Positions 45,397 to 57,442 of a DNA stretch of 64,000 nucleotides are shown piece after piece. Within the stretch, counting starts at the first letter, position 1, and each line of letters starts with the position of its first letter. The DNA lies in contig NC_064622.1 of NCBI RefSeq assembly GCF_023898315.1, forward strand, positions 270,559,503 through 270,623,502, given 5' to 3'. Source of the stretch: Schistocerca nitens (taxonomy: Eukaryota > Arthropoda > Insecta > Orthoptera > Acrididae). The position numbers and the translations under genes were made by a program. A model generated the notes under the pieces. The model was not told where the DNA came from. It worked only from the letters and a program-made list of their open reading frames with translations, and made no database searches.

Positions 45397-45773
45397 TTCC
45401 CTATTGTATTCTACTAATCAAATGAAGCCAGTCGCCTGCTTTACCTATGCTTCAGCCTCTGTGATCATTCCATTTCAAATCCCTAAAACGTGTTACACCC
45501 AAGTATTTATATGAGTTTATCACAAACTGTGACTTACTGATATGGCAGTCTTAGGGCACTATGTTTTCTCGTTTTGTTAAATGCAAAATTCTACATTTCT
45601 GAATATTTAAAGCAAGCTGGCAATCTCTGTACGACTTAAAATCTTATCAAGATCTGACTAAATATTTGTGCAGCTTTTTTCAGAGAGAACTTCGTTATAG
45701 ATAAGTGCATTATTTGCGAGAAGTCTGAGGTTACCATCAACATTGTCTTTGAGGTCATTAATGTACAGCATAA

Positions 45774-45962
45774 GCTGGTGGGCGAGCGGTTCTGGCGCTA
45801 GTCTGGAACCGCGCGACCGCTACGGAGCAGGTTCGAATCCTGCCTCGGGCATGAATGTGTGTGTTGTCCTTAGGTTAGTTAGGTTTAAGTAGTTCTAAGT
45901 TCTAGGGGACTTATGACCTCAGCAGTTGAGTCCCATAGTGCTCAGAGCCATTTGAACCATTT
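45774..45962 (+). mobile_element. tRNA-derived SINE (family A), 5' shortened
   Basis: It starts inside the head (GGGCGAGCGGTTCTGGCGC), has the B box GGTTCGAATCC and ends GAGCCATTTGAACCATT. A 12-base target duplication TGTACAGCATAA (45762-45773 and 45963-45974) interrupts the LINE RT codons. It is oriented opposite to the neighbouring SINE 400 bases away. Confidence 0.94.
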
Positions 45963-46119
45963 TGTACAGCATAAACACGAAGGATCTCAGCGCTCTTCCC
46001 CAAGGACACACCCAAAGTCACTTCTCCATCTGTTGCGGTCCACAGTTTTTACAAAGAAATTTTTATTTGTAACCTCCCCAATAGCGCTAAAAGCTTTATT
46101 GTTCTGTAAGTAGTTTCAA

Positions 46120-46505
46120 GGGTATGTCATCATCTGACACTTTACAATTTTAAGGTCCGCCAGATGACATTTATCCTTTCTCCATCTATTATTATGCTTC
46201 CTGATTTTTTTAATGCTTTGTCTGTTAGTTTCTTGGCATAAATAATGAAAAGTGTTGGTGACAAACAACACCTCTTCCAATACCTATTTCATTGCCTTTC
46301 TTGTCGGCAATCCTGGCAATTACTCTCTGCCTTGAGTGGAGTCTTACCAGCCTTCTTCCAGTCTACACAAAATATTTTAAGGTCTTTAGGAGAATACTCC
46401 AGTCATCGATGTCAAACGCCTTTGGCCATTCAACAAAACACAGTACAAATCGCTGGTAACGTCTAACACTCTTCATCCTATCATTAAACATCCAATAGCA
46501 TCTCC
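46120..46505 (-). pseudogene. second LINE RT relic
   Basis: On the minus strand from about 46440 the translation in shifting frames reads LFVEWPKAFDIDDWSILLKT (RT motif A with Asp), then KRCCLSPTLFIIYAKKLTDKALKK (motif B region) and SIIIDGEKINVIW. The FADD box is lost beyond 46150. This is a different family from the LINE that ends near 46060. Confidence 0.7.
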
Positions 46506-47443
46506 TGTTTCTTTACTTTTCCTGGATAATATGAAGGTGATCCCGCACACTTTTAAAGGCGCTGTCACAATTTCGCAGCAGTTCACCGAATTTACGTGGA
46601 TTTATCCGACGACCGGCTCCGGCGACGCAGCAGCTGTATTTATGTTGAGTCCTGAGACTTCGAAAGTAGAAACATCTGGCTGGTTTTCTGAGCTGACTCA
46701 TAAAACTGACAGTCGTTACCATGTGGTAAATTACGGGAATATATTCCAGGTTAAGAAACAGTGCGTATTCCTGCAGCACAATGGACGTCCACGCAGTAAC
46801 TAGGATCGATTAGAAAAACCAAGAGCACTGCAGTTTACTCATTTTTTACCCTTTCGTCCGTGGACACTGTCCTGTTATGAATGGATTTGCTGATCTTCGT
46901 AAACTTCCAGGTCAGATAGAGAAGTGACGCAGATACATAGATCGAATATACTCTTCCAATACAGCGAAAAAGTAATTACTACCTTCTTAATTCTTAATGT
47001 CTATCAATATGAACCAGTTAAGTCACTTACATGCTGAATAGCGGAAGTGGCAAGCGGTCACTGTAAAGGGTAGTTCCATAAAACAAATTGCATCGGGTTC
47101 ACTGTCAGGCGGATATTGGCAGAAATTTTGGATGATACGCGATTAGATAACGGGTGTGCGTCCAGGATAGCAACAAGAGCAAGTCTCTTTGCTGGAGTAA
47201 AACGGACAGACTGTGACAAATAAGTTTGTCTAGCCCTGCATTAATGAAGAAATATGAAGCTGTGCGTTGCTTACACCACTGGTTCGTTCTTATGAATCTA
47301 ATTCCCGTCCCCGGAACTGTAGGTCACTTGGTATGACGAAACATGATTATGCTGATAAAGAAGTCATATGAGCGGCTGTCTCGCCAAATTTTCACCGTAA
47401 AAACACTATCAAGACACTTCCATTGAATGCCTCCTATGCTGAT
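46506..47443. other. no recognised gene
   Basis: The 90-codon plus-strand frame at 46531 and its antisense have no recognised domain; no element boundaries seen. Confidence 0.4.
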
Positions 47444-47459
47444 GAGATTCGAGGTGGTT

Positions 47460-47650
47460 CAAATGGCTCTGAGCACTATGCGACTTAACTTCTGAGGTCA
47501 TTAGTCGCCTAGAACTTAGAACTAATTAAACCTAACTAACCTAAGGACATCACACACATCCATGCCCGAGGCAGGATTCGAACCTGCGACCGTAGCGGTC
47601 ACGCGGTTCCAGACTGAAGCGCCTTTAACCGCACAGCCACACCGGCCGGC
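47460..47650 (-). mobile_element. tRNA-derived SINE (family A)
   Basis: A complete family A copy, flanked by the 16-base target duplication GAGATTCGAGGTGGTT (47444-47459 and 47651-47666). It is the longest duplication in the window and hence probably one of the younger SINE insertions. Confidence 0.95.
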
Positions 47651-47779
47651 GAGATTCGAGGTGGTTGCGCAAACATCGGCAGAATGCTGACTGCATTGGT
47701 ATTTGTATGGAAAAAGGTATCTGAGCAATAACAGAAAATTAATAAATGTTATAGCGACAAAATTTCATCCACAGTTCGT

Positions 47780-47841
47780 CAACACAGAAGTTTCCCGAAG
47801 ATCCACCAGCCAACACAGAAGTTTCCCGAAGATCCACCAGC
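47780..47841. repeat. 31-base exact tandem duplication
   Basis: The unit beginning CAACACAGAAGTTTCCCGAA occurs twice with no difference (47780-47810 and 47811-47841). Confidence 0.97.
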
Positions 47842-48171
47842 CTGCAACTTCCATTCCATCGTCAGATCCGACTACTACTTAGAAGAAAACAGGCTTAGAT
47901 CTAGCCCACACCTGGCAGACAAGAAACACTAGGACTGGATTAGGCTGAACAGACTCTGAACTTGTCACTGAAGATACACAGAGTCTCTTGCTGAAAGGGC
48001 ATGTATTGAAGACACCTTAACGTAACTGCGGCGCGCCTAAACAACCCGCATCAGCCGATCATGGGCGTGATCTCGTGCTTATCAGGGAGAATGGAATTAC
48101 TCTTAGAAGCTGCAACAGCAGCACCGAAGTGGGACTGCCAGCTAAAAATTAACTTACCAGTACCTTCAAGT

Positions 48172-48406
48172 TGGTTGGTTGGTTGGTTTGGGGAAGACCA
48201 GACAGCTTGGTCATCGGTCTCATGGGATTAGGGAAGGATGGGGAAGGAAGTCGGCCGTGCCCATTCAGAGGAACCATCCCGGCATTTGCCTGGAGTGATT
48301 TAGGGAAATCACGGAAAACCTAAATCAGGATGGCCGGACGCGGGATTGAACCGTCGTCCTTCCGAATGCGAGTCCAGTGTCTAACCACTGCGCCACCTCG
48401 CTCGGT
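48172..48406 (-). mobile_element. tRNA-derived SINE (family D)
   Basis: On the minus strand the head is CGAGCGAGGTGGCGCAGTGG with A-box character and the B box is GGTTCAATCC. The body has CCTAAATCACTCCAGGCAAA and the tail ends in (AACC)n at 48172-48189. A 13-base target duplication AGTACCTTCAAGT (48159-48171 and 48407-48419) flanks it. Confidence 0.94.
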
Positions 48407-48419
48407 AGTACCTTCAAGT

Positions 48420-51279
48420 AATCCAGTCCACAGCCATAATTAACTTAGACAAATTAATGTAAACTTGTGAATACGGTATTTTAAAGTTTTATTTACGTAC
48501 GTTATTTGCACTCTATGTCCCAATGTTTTAAATTTTAATACGTCTAAATATTAGATATTTTTGTTGTCACTTTTTCACGTATGCAATATGATAAATCACA
48601 GAAATGTGAAAATGAAATCATACGAAATCTTTATGTCGTTAGCGAATATGTCTGTTATTGTGTACATCACACCCACAGTCTAGTCTCCTTCATTTGCTGT
48701 AACAGATATAGACAAATGGCAATAGAGATGTTTAGGACAATGGATGAGGGACTCTCTCTCAGATTTGTTTTACAAAAGTCAATTAAGTACGCATAATACC
48801 TGGTATAGAAGTAACACACAAGTATAAACAGCTGTTCCGTAACATGCTTTTTCTTCTGTGCCAGTGGTTGTGAATCGGTAGGGCACACTTCTCACCGCAC
48901 TGCTGACAGGTTATTACGAAGGTCTAACGCTGCGATAGAAGCGACGTACTAACACATAAGTGAATCAGAGATACGTGATGTGGGTGTCGGATGACATGAA
49001 CATCCTTGTGAACGTACCCAAGAGAAACGAGCAACGGCTCATGAAATGAAACACTGCTTGCACGAAAGCCAACCACCTGCTAAAGAGTCTAGCAGGGAAA
49101 ACTAGAAAGTGCACGAAGTTTCCAAAGTCAACAAACACTGTGCTGCTAGACCACATCCCACCCAATACACTGATACACGTGTACATGTATCCTCCAGTAT
49201 GTGCCATGTCGAACGTAGCCTTCTCCCGATTTGTTCTGTACACGAAATGTAAAACTGCAGTTTAACACAAATAATCCTGATACCTCCAAACATTCTTCGA
49301 AAGAAAAAAACATTAAATTTATAATATCTGCTACAACATTCTTATTGCACCTAGTGTCGTAAAGGAAACAAGTGTTGGTAAATTACGTTTTAATACAAAG
49401 GAGAGTAGCATCACTTTGTAATTATAGAAACGATACACCTACAGCGCCACTCCTTTAAAAGTAGCAATACTGCTTCGTAAAGCACAAAATGTGAATATTA
49501 TGACTATCTTGTGTACCGACATTTCAATGATCTCGAAAAACCTATAAACCTGAAGCAACTGACTGACATAGTCATCTCAACAATTTCTGTACGAAATGAC
49601 AAACAGTTAATTCTGCAGCACAATTACCAAGAGTCTAATTTTACATCGTAATTAATGTCTAAACGCCAAGATTTGCGTACTTCAGTTAACATAAGGGCAA
49701 CACAATGTTTAGGACAGTCATTGTGTTTTGACAACAAAATCAAATTAAATAATCAACAGACGCAGACATGAGCCTTAAGGAGTGAATCCACCAGTACTGT
49801 GTATACAAGAGGTAAAATGACAAATTGGAAGGAAGGTACTTACGAAGCTGGCAGACTTCCCCTTCTCCTGTCGTGACATCCTGAATGTTATTTACTTTTA
49901 TATATAATTCACATTTCCAACACTGGAAAATAACACACGCAAAGCCTCCTTTGTACTTTGTAACACTATTACATTGGCTCCTTCGTTGGAAAGTAAAGTC
50001 TTATGCATTTGGCATTGAAACGAGATGTTATTAATATGAGATGTTAAACTCGCTGTCACGAACAACAGTCTGTATGGATTCGTGGTCTTATAAATCACTA
50101 TTTCGACATACACAATGCGTTTAGTACGAGTTCTTATTTTCACACGCACATTATCGTACACATTCAGAACCCGCGCGCGTCCCGCTGGAACACCTTAGTA
50201 CAGACGTGGTACACACTATACAACAAGCGTTTGAAAAGTACACCAACTCACACCACAGATGTTGGCACAACGCGAAACCATAAAAGTTTTCCTGTTCCGT
50301 GTACGCAATTATCGGCATAATACATTCATATCATGCCTAAGGCCATTTAGTGATTTTTGTCATAATAAAACGAAAATACACAAAATCTTCCCTGTCGCAC
50401 GTGTATCCACCGTTCTTAAACATTTCAAAACTGGCAGCAGAGACACTATTAGCTTCACAGATGTTCGACGCCGAGCGTGAACAAAAGACGCGAAACCTCT
50501 AAACCACGCTCATAGATGGCACAACTTGACGGCAGCAATGCACGTGGGGGAAGGGATTTGACAGTTGGAGAAATTTGCGAGTTTTGTTTGCTGCTGTATT
50601 GTGAATTTGCCACACAAGTATTGGTAGATGCTGTAAAATCGTTTCTAGGGTTGTATGTCATGTTTTTAAAAGTGCAAACTATTTAAAACGAACAGCTGCA
50701 TTTCATTTAATCATAGAAATATGCGGAAAAAAAAGAAAAAAAAACTTCCACTATTTTTCCATAATTTCGTAACAAACAATATTGTGCTCTTTTTAACTGC
50801 TTGCAAATAACGGAATCTCTCTTATGCACCTTCAAAATGTTGCCCACGAAAGCAATATTTATCACAACCAACGAGAGATGTAAACAACTTAGTGTATCAG
50901 TGAAATAATTGTTCTTAAAAAAGTTATTTGAAATCAAATAATACAACGAACTTGCATGTAATAGCCCTATATTTCCCCATTTAATTTATATCACATATAC
51001 TTACTTCTTAAAGCGGGCAGATTGCTGATTGTTTATTATTAATGCTTTTTATCCTGTTTCGTTAAGTGTAACATGTTGGTGCTAAGTGAGTGCACGGAAC
51101 ACCACAGAGGTGGGCCCACAAACTGGCAGTCAGAAAATACTTCAAACATGTTACAGCGGGATAATAGTGCAGACAGAATCATAGAAAAGTAGCTCAGAGC
51201 ATAATACTTCATGCAAAAATTTTGCCATAGTCTACATTAGTATCATGTGACTACCTTTCTATTCTCTTTTTAGATAGAA
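48420..51279. other. TE-poor AT-rich stretch, no recognised gene
   Basis: Over 2.8 kb I recognise no transposase, RT, SINE or conserved exon. Only short open frames (at most 92 codons) without motifs occur. Confidence 0.45.
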
Positions 51280-52208
51280 CGCAGAGTAGTCAAGGGATGT
51301 GGATTCAGTTGCCTTCTATCTCTAAAATGTACATCATATATCTTTCAAACAGAAAGTTGTACTGGATAGTCGAGAAGGTCTCTCAGCATCATCAAAATGG
51401 GGCACCATCACATGTTGAATGCATCAGGGCTCCATTCTGGGGCCCCTACTTTTTATTAATGATCTACCTGCTTGTACAGATTATTGCTGAGAACACAACT
51501 CTTCTAATTGACAAATAAACAGATGAACTTGAGTGTGTCAGATAATGCAGCTTTCAGGGATATTGTGAACTGGTTTAACATTGTCTTTCTGTTAATTACA
51601 GTAAAACAAACTACACACAGTTTCACACAACCTCGAAAGATGAAGAAATACTAGAAACACTAAATGACCTGCAGCTAATTAGGGTGAACATTTCAAAATA
51701 ACTAGGCTTACATACTGATAGCAAACTAAATTGGTCAAACCACATCCTGAATCTCTGCAAAAGATTGAATTGTGCAACTTAGGCTTTACACATTGTCTGA
51801 TCTTATAGAAATATGGAAACCATTAAATCAACTTAATATGATTATTTTTATGCCATTATGGGATATGGAATCATATTTTGGGGTAATAAGTCATTTGCTA
51901 CAAAAGTGCTATGTGCACAGAAATCAGCCATAATTCTTATCAGTGGAATCCACCCTACAGCCACAAGCAGAAATCTGTTTAAGGAACTTAATCTTCACAT
52001 CCACTGCACAATATATATTCTCCTTGATGTGTTTCATAAAAAGCATTACTGTTGTGATACTAGAAGAAAAGATGTTGTCTATTATGAGTATGCAAACCTG
52101 AGTATAGTACAGAAAGGGGACCAAATCAGTGGCTTTAAGATTTTTAGTGCCCAGTCTTCACAAATTAACAATTTAGTAGATGAAGAGTTCTCCTTAAAAC
52201 AAATTTAA
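51280..52208 (+). pseudogene. LINE relic (Jockey-like RT to C-terminus)
   Basis: On the plus strand, near 51390-51470, the reading is frameshifted around ILGPLLFINDLPACTDYC (RT motif). At 51700-51790 it reads LGLHTDSKLNWSNHILNLCKRLN, the typical post-RT stretch. From 51858 it is open: MGYGIIFWGNKSFATKVLCAQKSAI then RNLFKELNLHIHCTIYILL, the C-terminal region. Stops interrupt the earlier part and the FADD box is not preserved. 5' truncated. Confidence 0.8.
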
Positions 52209-53910
52209 GGCAACTCCTATTGCAAGGGTAATTTTATACTATAGAAGAGTTGCTGAGCCACAGTGAATAGTATCCATGTACCTGTAACTTTCAGATACAT
52301 TCCCAGATCTTTATTTGTGATATTGTCTATTTATCACTGTAAATGTACATATTTTTCTATAAAATATTTTCTCTAATATTTAACTGCAAAATTTATTTTT
52401 CTGTGATAGAACCAAAGCTGTAGATACTTAAATATGGATAATAGTACCAGCAAATTTGTAAAACTGGTATGTTTTATATCATGTGATATATTTACAACAT
52501 GGATCACCAGAACATGAAATAAATAAAACATCAAAAACACGTCTGATAAGTATGCTCTTAGTCTAACCATGAATAGATAATAACTGGTTTTTCAAAACTG
52601 GGTCTTCTTTGACAGTCTAATCAATTTTGCACTGCAAATAATATACAGTCATCAGTAAATAGTACTCATAACTTTTGTAGGCACCTATTCAAGTAACTAG
52701 AAATGTTTCCAAAACCAGTCTTTCCTTCAGCAGTGAAGTAAATTCCGTTCTGAAATTTCCTGGTTAATTACAGCTGTGCACCAAACTCACAAGGACAGAT
52801 CGAATCAAAAGAACTTCAGCTGTCTAAATTTCCTGTTGCTATTGTATTTGAGCAACCTGTTTCAGTGCTACATTATACTGCCTTCAGGCAAGTGGCAAGT
52901 GGTGATGATTGAAGGAATCACTGTATTAAGAAGAAAAATACAGATACCAGTCACTGAATGCTAGCCCCTATTTTGACTGGAGCAGAAGAGGGATTCTTCC
53001 TACACGTCAGTCAGGGGAGTCTGAAGACTGCATAATACAGTGCTGACACAGGTTGCTCAAATGAAACTGGAAATTTAGACTGCTGAAGGTGTTTTGATTC
53101 AACATTTTATGTTGAACAGCTGAGGTCATGCAATTATCTGTATAAAGATGGACTTACAGAAACCCATAAGAACCTTCTCTTTTGTCAGCCACGCTCTTAT
53201 TGATGAATGTCTAAGCTGTGGCCAATTTTTTGTGCAATATCCTTTCTTTCAGTAGTATTAGCCCAGCAAGGTACACTGGAGAACTTCTGTGAAGTTTGGG
53301 AAGCAGTAAAGAGATATTGGTGGAAGTGAAGCCATGAGGGTGGATCATGGATTGTGCCTGCATAGCTGTCAGTACGATCATAGCCCGTGTTTGGCAAAGT
53401 TCTTAGTTTTGGTCCCAAAGTGAGACACAGTTTTAAACTGCCAAAAAGTTGCAATTAGTAATGTTGTTAACAGTATTAAATTACATTTATTCTTAGATAA
53501 CAATAATTAATTACAGTTTGAAAATAATTTTTATTCTTCAGTAAATGCTAGGAATTATATACAGGCTTCACTAACATCCACTGAATATATCTTTTTGGAA
53601 AGAAATTGAGACACAGCTTCAAACTCTTTGACAGTCCACTCAGGAAAACGGAATGTTCAACAAATTACACAGGAGTAAAGTTCTTTCCTTGGCATCTCAT
53701 ATTTCCCAAATATGGTGTGGGAAGGTTGGCACTGGTTCAAATTTGAAGTACCAGAAATACTATTGCAGACTTTTGCTCTTTCAACTTTTTCCAGCAAATC
53801 AAATACTCCATAATTTTTTTGGAGAGTACCGGGAATATCATTAACTCTTTTACTGATATTTCAGCTCAAAAGCTTTCAACCTTTCAGCTTTTTTCAGTGC
53901 ATCACTTACC
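52209..53910. other. no recognised gene; weak coding-like stretch at 53561-53650
   Basis: The minus strand at 53650-53561 reads FRFPEWTVKEFEAVSQFLSK followed by KIYSVDVSEACI and a stop, which looks coding-like but is short. 53197-53454 on the minus strand is open for 85 codons without a motif. No function is proposed. Confidence 0.35.
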
Positions 53911-54330
53911 AGATTTTTAAAGCACTTTACACTGTGGAGTAAACACCCATGCATCAAAGATAACACTGTTGACAACAGGAGTGTCAGTCACAGATAAAAC
54001 TTTATGCCACTAAGAGTAAAACAGAGCAAGAACAGAGTTGGTGAATCCCCAGTGCTGGTTGATTATTATGGATGGCATATACTGGTATGTCATGCAGTGA
54101 AGATCTACAACAATATTTCCTTAGACAGCACAGGTGTGAAATGAGGGGTTTCCATCACTTGTTGAGCTGAAAATCCTTGTCTTAATTGAGCAGTTCTCTG
54201 TTAATTGTATTTCCACAGCATCCTTGACCACTGAATCACAACAGGATGAGGCTGTGGCCAGTATCTTAACTTTCCTGTAATCCATGGAATGGCCAGTGGA
54301 AGTGCAATATTTATCCACTGCAGTCATGAT
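53911..54330 (-). pseudogene. Penelope-like element 3' fragment, left arm of inverted pair
   Basis: On the minus strand from 54330 the translation reads DKYCTSTGHSMDYRKVKILA then CCDSVVKDAVEIQLTENCSI. This is the C-terminal half of the Penelope GIY-YIG domain region (pattern GHSxxxxxxxILA, then VKEAVEI). Near 54200 the normal NRDxGFQL is lost by a frameshift. GNPSFHTCAV follows with a stop at 54121. The remaining 200 bases to 53911 are 3' untranslated sequence shared, inverted, with 54430-54690. Confidence 0.75.
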
Positions 54331-54690
54331 GCTGGCCACCTCCTCATCCTTCTGAGAGTCAGTGGTCAAGGAAGCCGTGGAAATGCAATTAACAGACAAC
54401 TTGCCCAACCGAGATGAGGGTTTCCAGCTCATGGAAACTCCTCATTTCATGTCTGTGCTGTCAAAGGAAATATTATTCTAGGGCTTCACTGCCTGGCATT
54501 CCAAAATACACCATCTATAACAATCAACTACATAATCATAATCACTATGGATTCACTGAGTCTGTGCTTGTTTTGTTTTACTCTTAGAGGTACGAAGTTT
54601 TATCTATGACCAATGCCCTTCTTACCAACAGTGTTATCTTTGACATACGCACATTTATTCCACAGTGCAATGTGCTTTAAAATCTTGCAA
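54328..54690 (+). pseudogene. Penelope-like element 3' fragment, right arm of inverted pair
   Basis: On the plus strand the codons read LATSSSF, a stop, then ESVVKEAVEMQLTDNLPNRD and EGFQL. This is the same C-terminal block as the left arm, but here NRDEGFQL is preserved. The sequence then follows the left arm in inverse to about 54690 (AGATAACACTGTTG in complement, AAAGCACATTGCACTGTGG in complement). The two fragments are head to head with only about 50 bases of non-shared sequence between. Confidence 0.75.
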
Positions 54691-56077
54691 GCCACACACC
54701 TTGAGAAGAATGATGGCATATACTATGCACTCACTTCTCTTGAAATAACTTCGAAAAACTCACCTCCACCAAATAGGGAAGCCATCCAAAAGCATTAAGG
54801 AGGCATTGAAAAATTCAACTGAGTAACTGATACAACACATTCAAACGCATAGTGAGGTATGAACAAAACAGATGGATCTCAAAATGGCATTCCCATTGTT
54901 GGATATTGATTTCCACCTTCAAGTTTCTTCCATGTCGTCTTTGCTGAATATTTGTGTATTGCTCAGCAGCCTTGGCCCCTTACCAAGTAGGATTATGTAT
55001 TGTGAAAAGTCCAGTTCATAAAATTAGCTAAACCTGAGAGTTAACAGCATATATTGAGACCTGTGATTAGCCAGAGTTAGAAACAGCAACCAGGCTCATA
55101 CCTTCACAATATCCATTTCCTGGATGTCAGTTTGAATGGAGGCCTGAAAGAAACTGAATCCCATAACAGGTGGTGTTTGTAAACATTTGTGCCAAACATC
55201 AATCAGCTATAAACAAGTGGTTTTTATGAATACATGTTAGAAAAGCAGTGAATTCGAAATTTTATGCATGATGCTTCATGAAATTATGTTTATCAGTCCC
55301 CATACCGTGAAGGTGACTATCTGGCACTGCAAAAGACTTTATGATTTAGAAGCCAATTTTTAAAAAATTATTAACATACTTTACTCATTTCTGTTTCATC
55401 TATGTCATGTACTATGGAGTTGGAACCACTAATTAAGATATTCGTGTCATAAAAGCAAAGGAATGTAATTCACCTATGAGAAAGTAGTGTGCAAAACCTT
55501 TGTTCAGAAAATTTTTGTGCATTGGTCAGCAGTCTTGGCTCCTTTCCAAGTAGGATTAAGTATTGTGAAAAGACTATGTTCGTAAAATTAGAGAAATGTG
55601 TGTGTTACCAAAAGTTAATCTTCCTATAAACAGTTTATGACTTGAACAGGTAAAGAGGAAAATTACACTGGTACTCAAAGTTCCATCTGCCACATGCTAT
55701 TAGGTAAATATGAAGGGTAGGTGTAGATGTTTCCTTACTGACACTGGAAGATCATGAACTTATATTAGGAAATGCAATTTTCTGTGAGTTGAAACCAGAG
55801 GAACTTCATACTTACTACTTCTCCATTCTGAATTTGGTCTTATCCACACCTATTATATAAATAACAGGAAATTTATTGATTTGACCAAGCAAAATGGCTA
55901 AGAAACTGCAGGGCTTCTGCAAATACTGCTATGCATTTTTTTAGCAGTGTATTTAACATAAGGTTTTATAGTGTATTTGCGTATTTATACCTAGGAATAC
56001 TTTCCTTACATTATCTTCTCAGTGGCAAAGCGTGGATTGTGGCCCCCTCCTGTTCAATCACCCATCAGACGACGATG
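54691..56077. other. no gene; diverged direct repeats
   Basis: About 78 bases at 54951-55029 recur at 55514-55590 (shared CCAAGTAGGATTA and GTATTGTGAAAAG). No coding motif. Otherwise AT-rich. Confidence 0.6.
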
Positions 56078-56298
56078 ACGACGACAACAACATTTGGTTT
56101 GCAGGGCACTCAACAATGCGGTTATCATACAAATTCCCAGTACTTGTACAGTCCAGTCTTGTTATTTTCCCGAATCATGATGAAACAATGAGGACAACAC
56201 AAACACCCAGTCCCCGGGTGGACAAAATTCCCAAACCCGCCAGGAATTGAACCTGTAATCCAGAGGCAGCAACGCTAACCACTAGACCACGAGCTATG
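56078..56298 (-). mobile_element. tRNA-derived SINE (family E)
   Basis: On the minus strand the head is AGCTCGTGGTCTAGTGGTTA (A box) and, 40 bases later, CAGGTTCAATTCCTGGC (B box). The body is GGGGACTGGGTGTTTGTGTTG, and the far end is TTGAGTGCCCTGCAAACCAA followed by a GTC repeat. Head and spacing are those of a tRNA-derived SINE. It is not an intact tRNA gene because no acceptor-stem pairing closes after the B box. Target duplication not determined. Confidence 0.8.
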
Positions 56299-56852
56299 GA
56301 AATCCCATCAGTCCTTGGAGTTTAACTGTCAATTTTCACTTCTGTCACCTCTGGCAATGTTTGTTAATGTTAAATGTTGTGTGTTGCATCGTGGTTTGGA
56401 ATCCTTTTTAAATGGTAGGTCCTATAATGGGCTGGATAAATCAATTCAAAGGTCAGAGTAGGGCAACAGCATACACCCTCTACTAGGACCACATTTAGTG
56501 AAACACTGGGGTGTTCAAACTATCCATCGGTTGATGACATCTTTATCTTTTTTATCATCACAAATAGTGCAACAGAAATTAACTGAAATTGAAACAACAT
56601 TTACTGTAACTTATTTACACCATTAAGTTTTTCAAGTGTTTTTGTTAGCACTGAAAAATCGTCACATATTTACTTTTGTACTTTGAAAGCAACCTTACAG
56701 TGTATGATAGAGTGGACATGTTTATACAGTTCATCTGTGCAACTGATTAAAATATGAGCACAACATTATTAATAATCCTATTACAAGAAGACAGAATGGC
56801 TGGCCATATTTTACCTCCAGGAGGTAAAATTCTTCATACTGCCAATACACAC

Positions 56853-56891
<39 letters not shown>

Positions 56892-57441
56892 GGGAACATC
56901 TCTCCTCATCCAAGCCCAGCTCAAGCCATAATCAAACTCCAGTCCAGCAATTCACAGTCCCAGGCCCAATTCCATCCCAAACCTTTTAAGCAGGCTCTCT
57001 CTGACGCTGAAGAAATTCTTTCTTCCCAATGGACCAGTCCAACACACACATTCAATCACACTGCTCTAGTGCTCCCTGGGGGTGGGACTAACAGTTCTGA
57101 AAGACAGGATCATTTAATTTTACTCGTGTTTATTGGCAGTACTTAAAATTTTGTCTCTGGAAGATAAGTAATGGCTTGCTATTGTCCGTTTCATAATTTT
57201 CAGTTTTCTGTAGTGAATTTTCCTTTTGATATACTGTTGAATGATGGAGAAGTTGTCTTTATATACTAGCTGAAAACTTTTATTATACAATTTATCAGTC
57301 AATATTGCCTCAGCTGTTGCTGTCACAGTTTTGCGTAAATGGGGAATGAAGGAAATGGGATACATTTATACAGCAAGTTTTTGTGTGCCTTTTGTCAATG
57401 CAATACCATTTGGGCAGACAGAATGTTCATGTGACAACATG
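56299..57441. other. no gene; (GA)n at 56855-56888
   Basis: A 17-unit GA microsatellite lies at 56855-56888. The 130-codon plus frame across it (56754-57146) is partly the repeat and has no domain I recognise. Confidence 0.6.
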
Positions 57442-57442
57442 A

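Larger units (their letters stand above)
45061..46060 (-). pseudogene. LINE RT relic interrupted by two SINEs
   Basis: On the minus strand from about 46020 a frame runs toward FMLYINDLKDNVDGNLRLLANNALIYNEVLSE. In this family the block reads INDL, then LFADD; here the active site is LANN, so both Asp are gone. After the SINE at 45774-45962 is skipped, the same reading continues (SDLDKILSRTEIASLL, NVEFCI, then YKYLGV-like and LKWNDH-like pieces near 45480-45420). It continues past the second SINE to about 45061. Stops are frequent. It is an old 5'-truncated copy. Confidence 0.72.
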
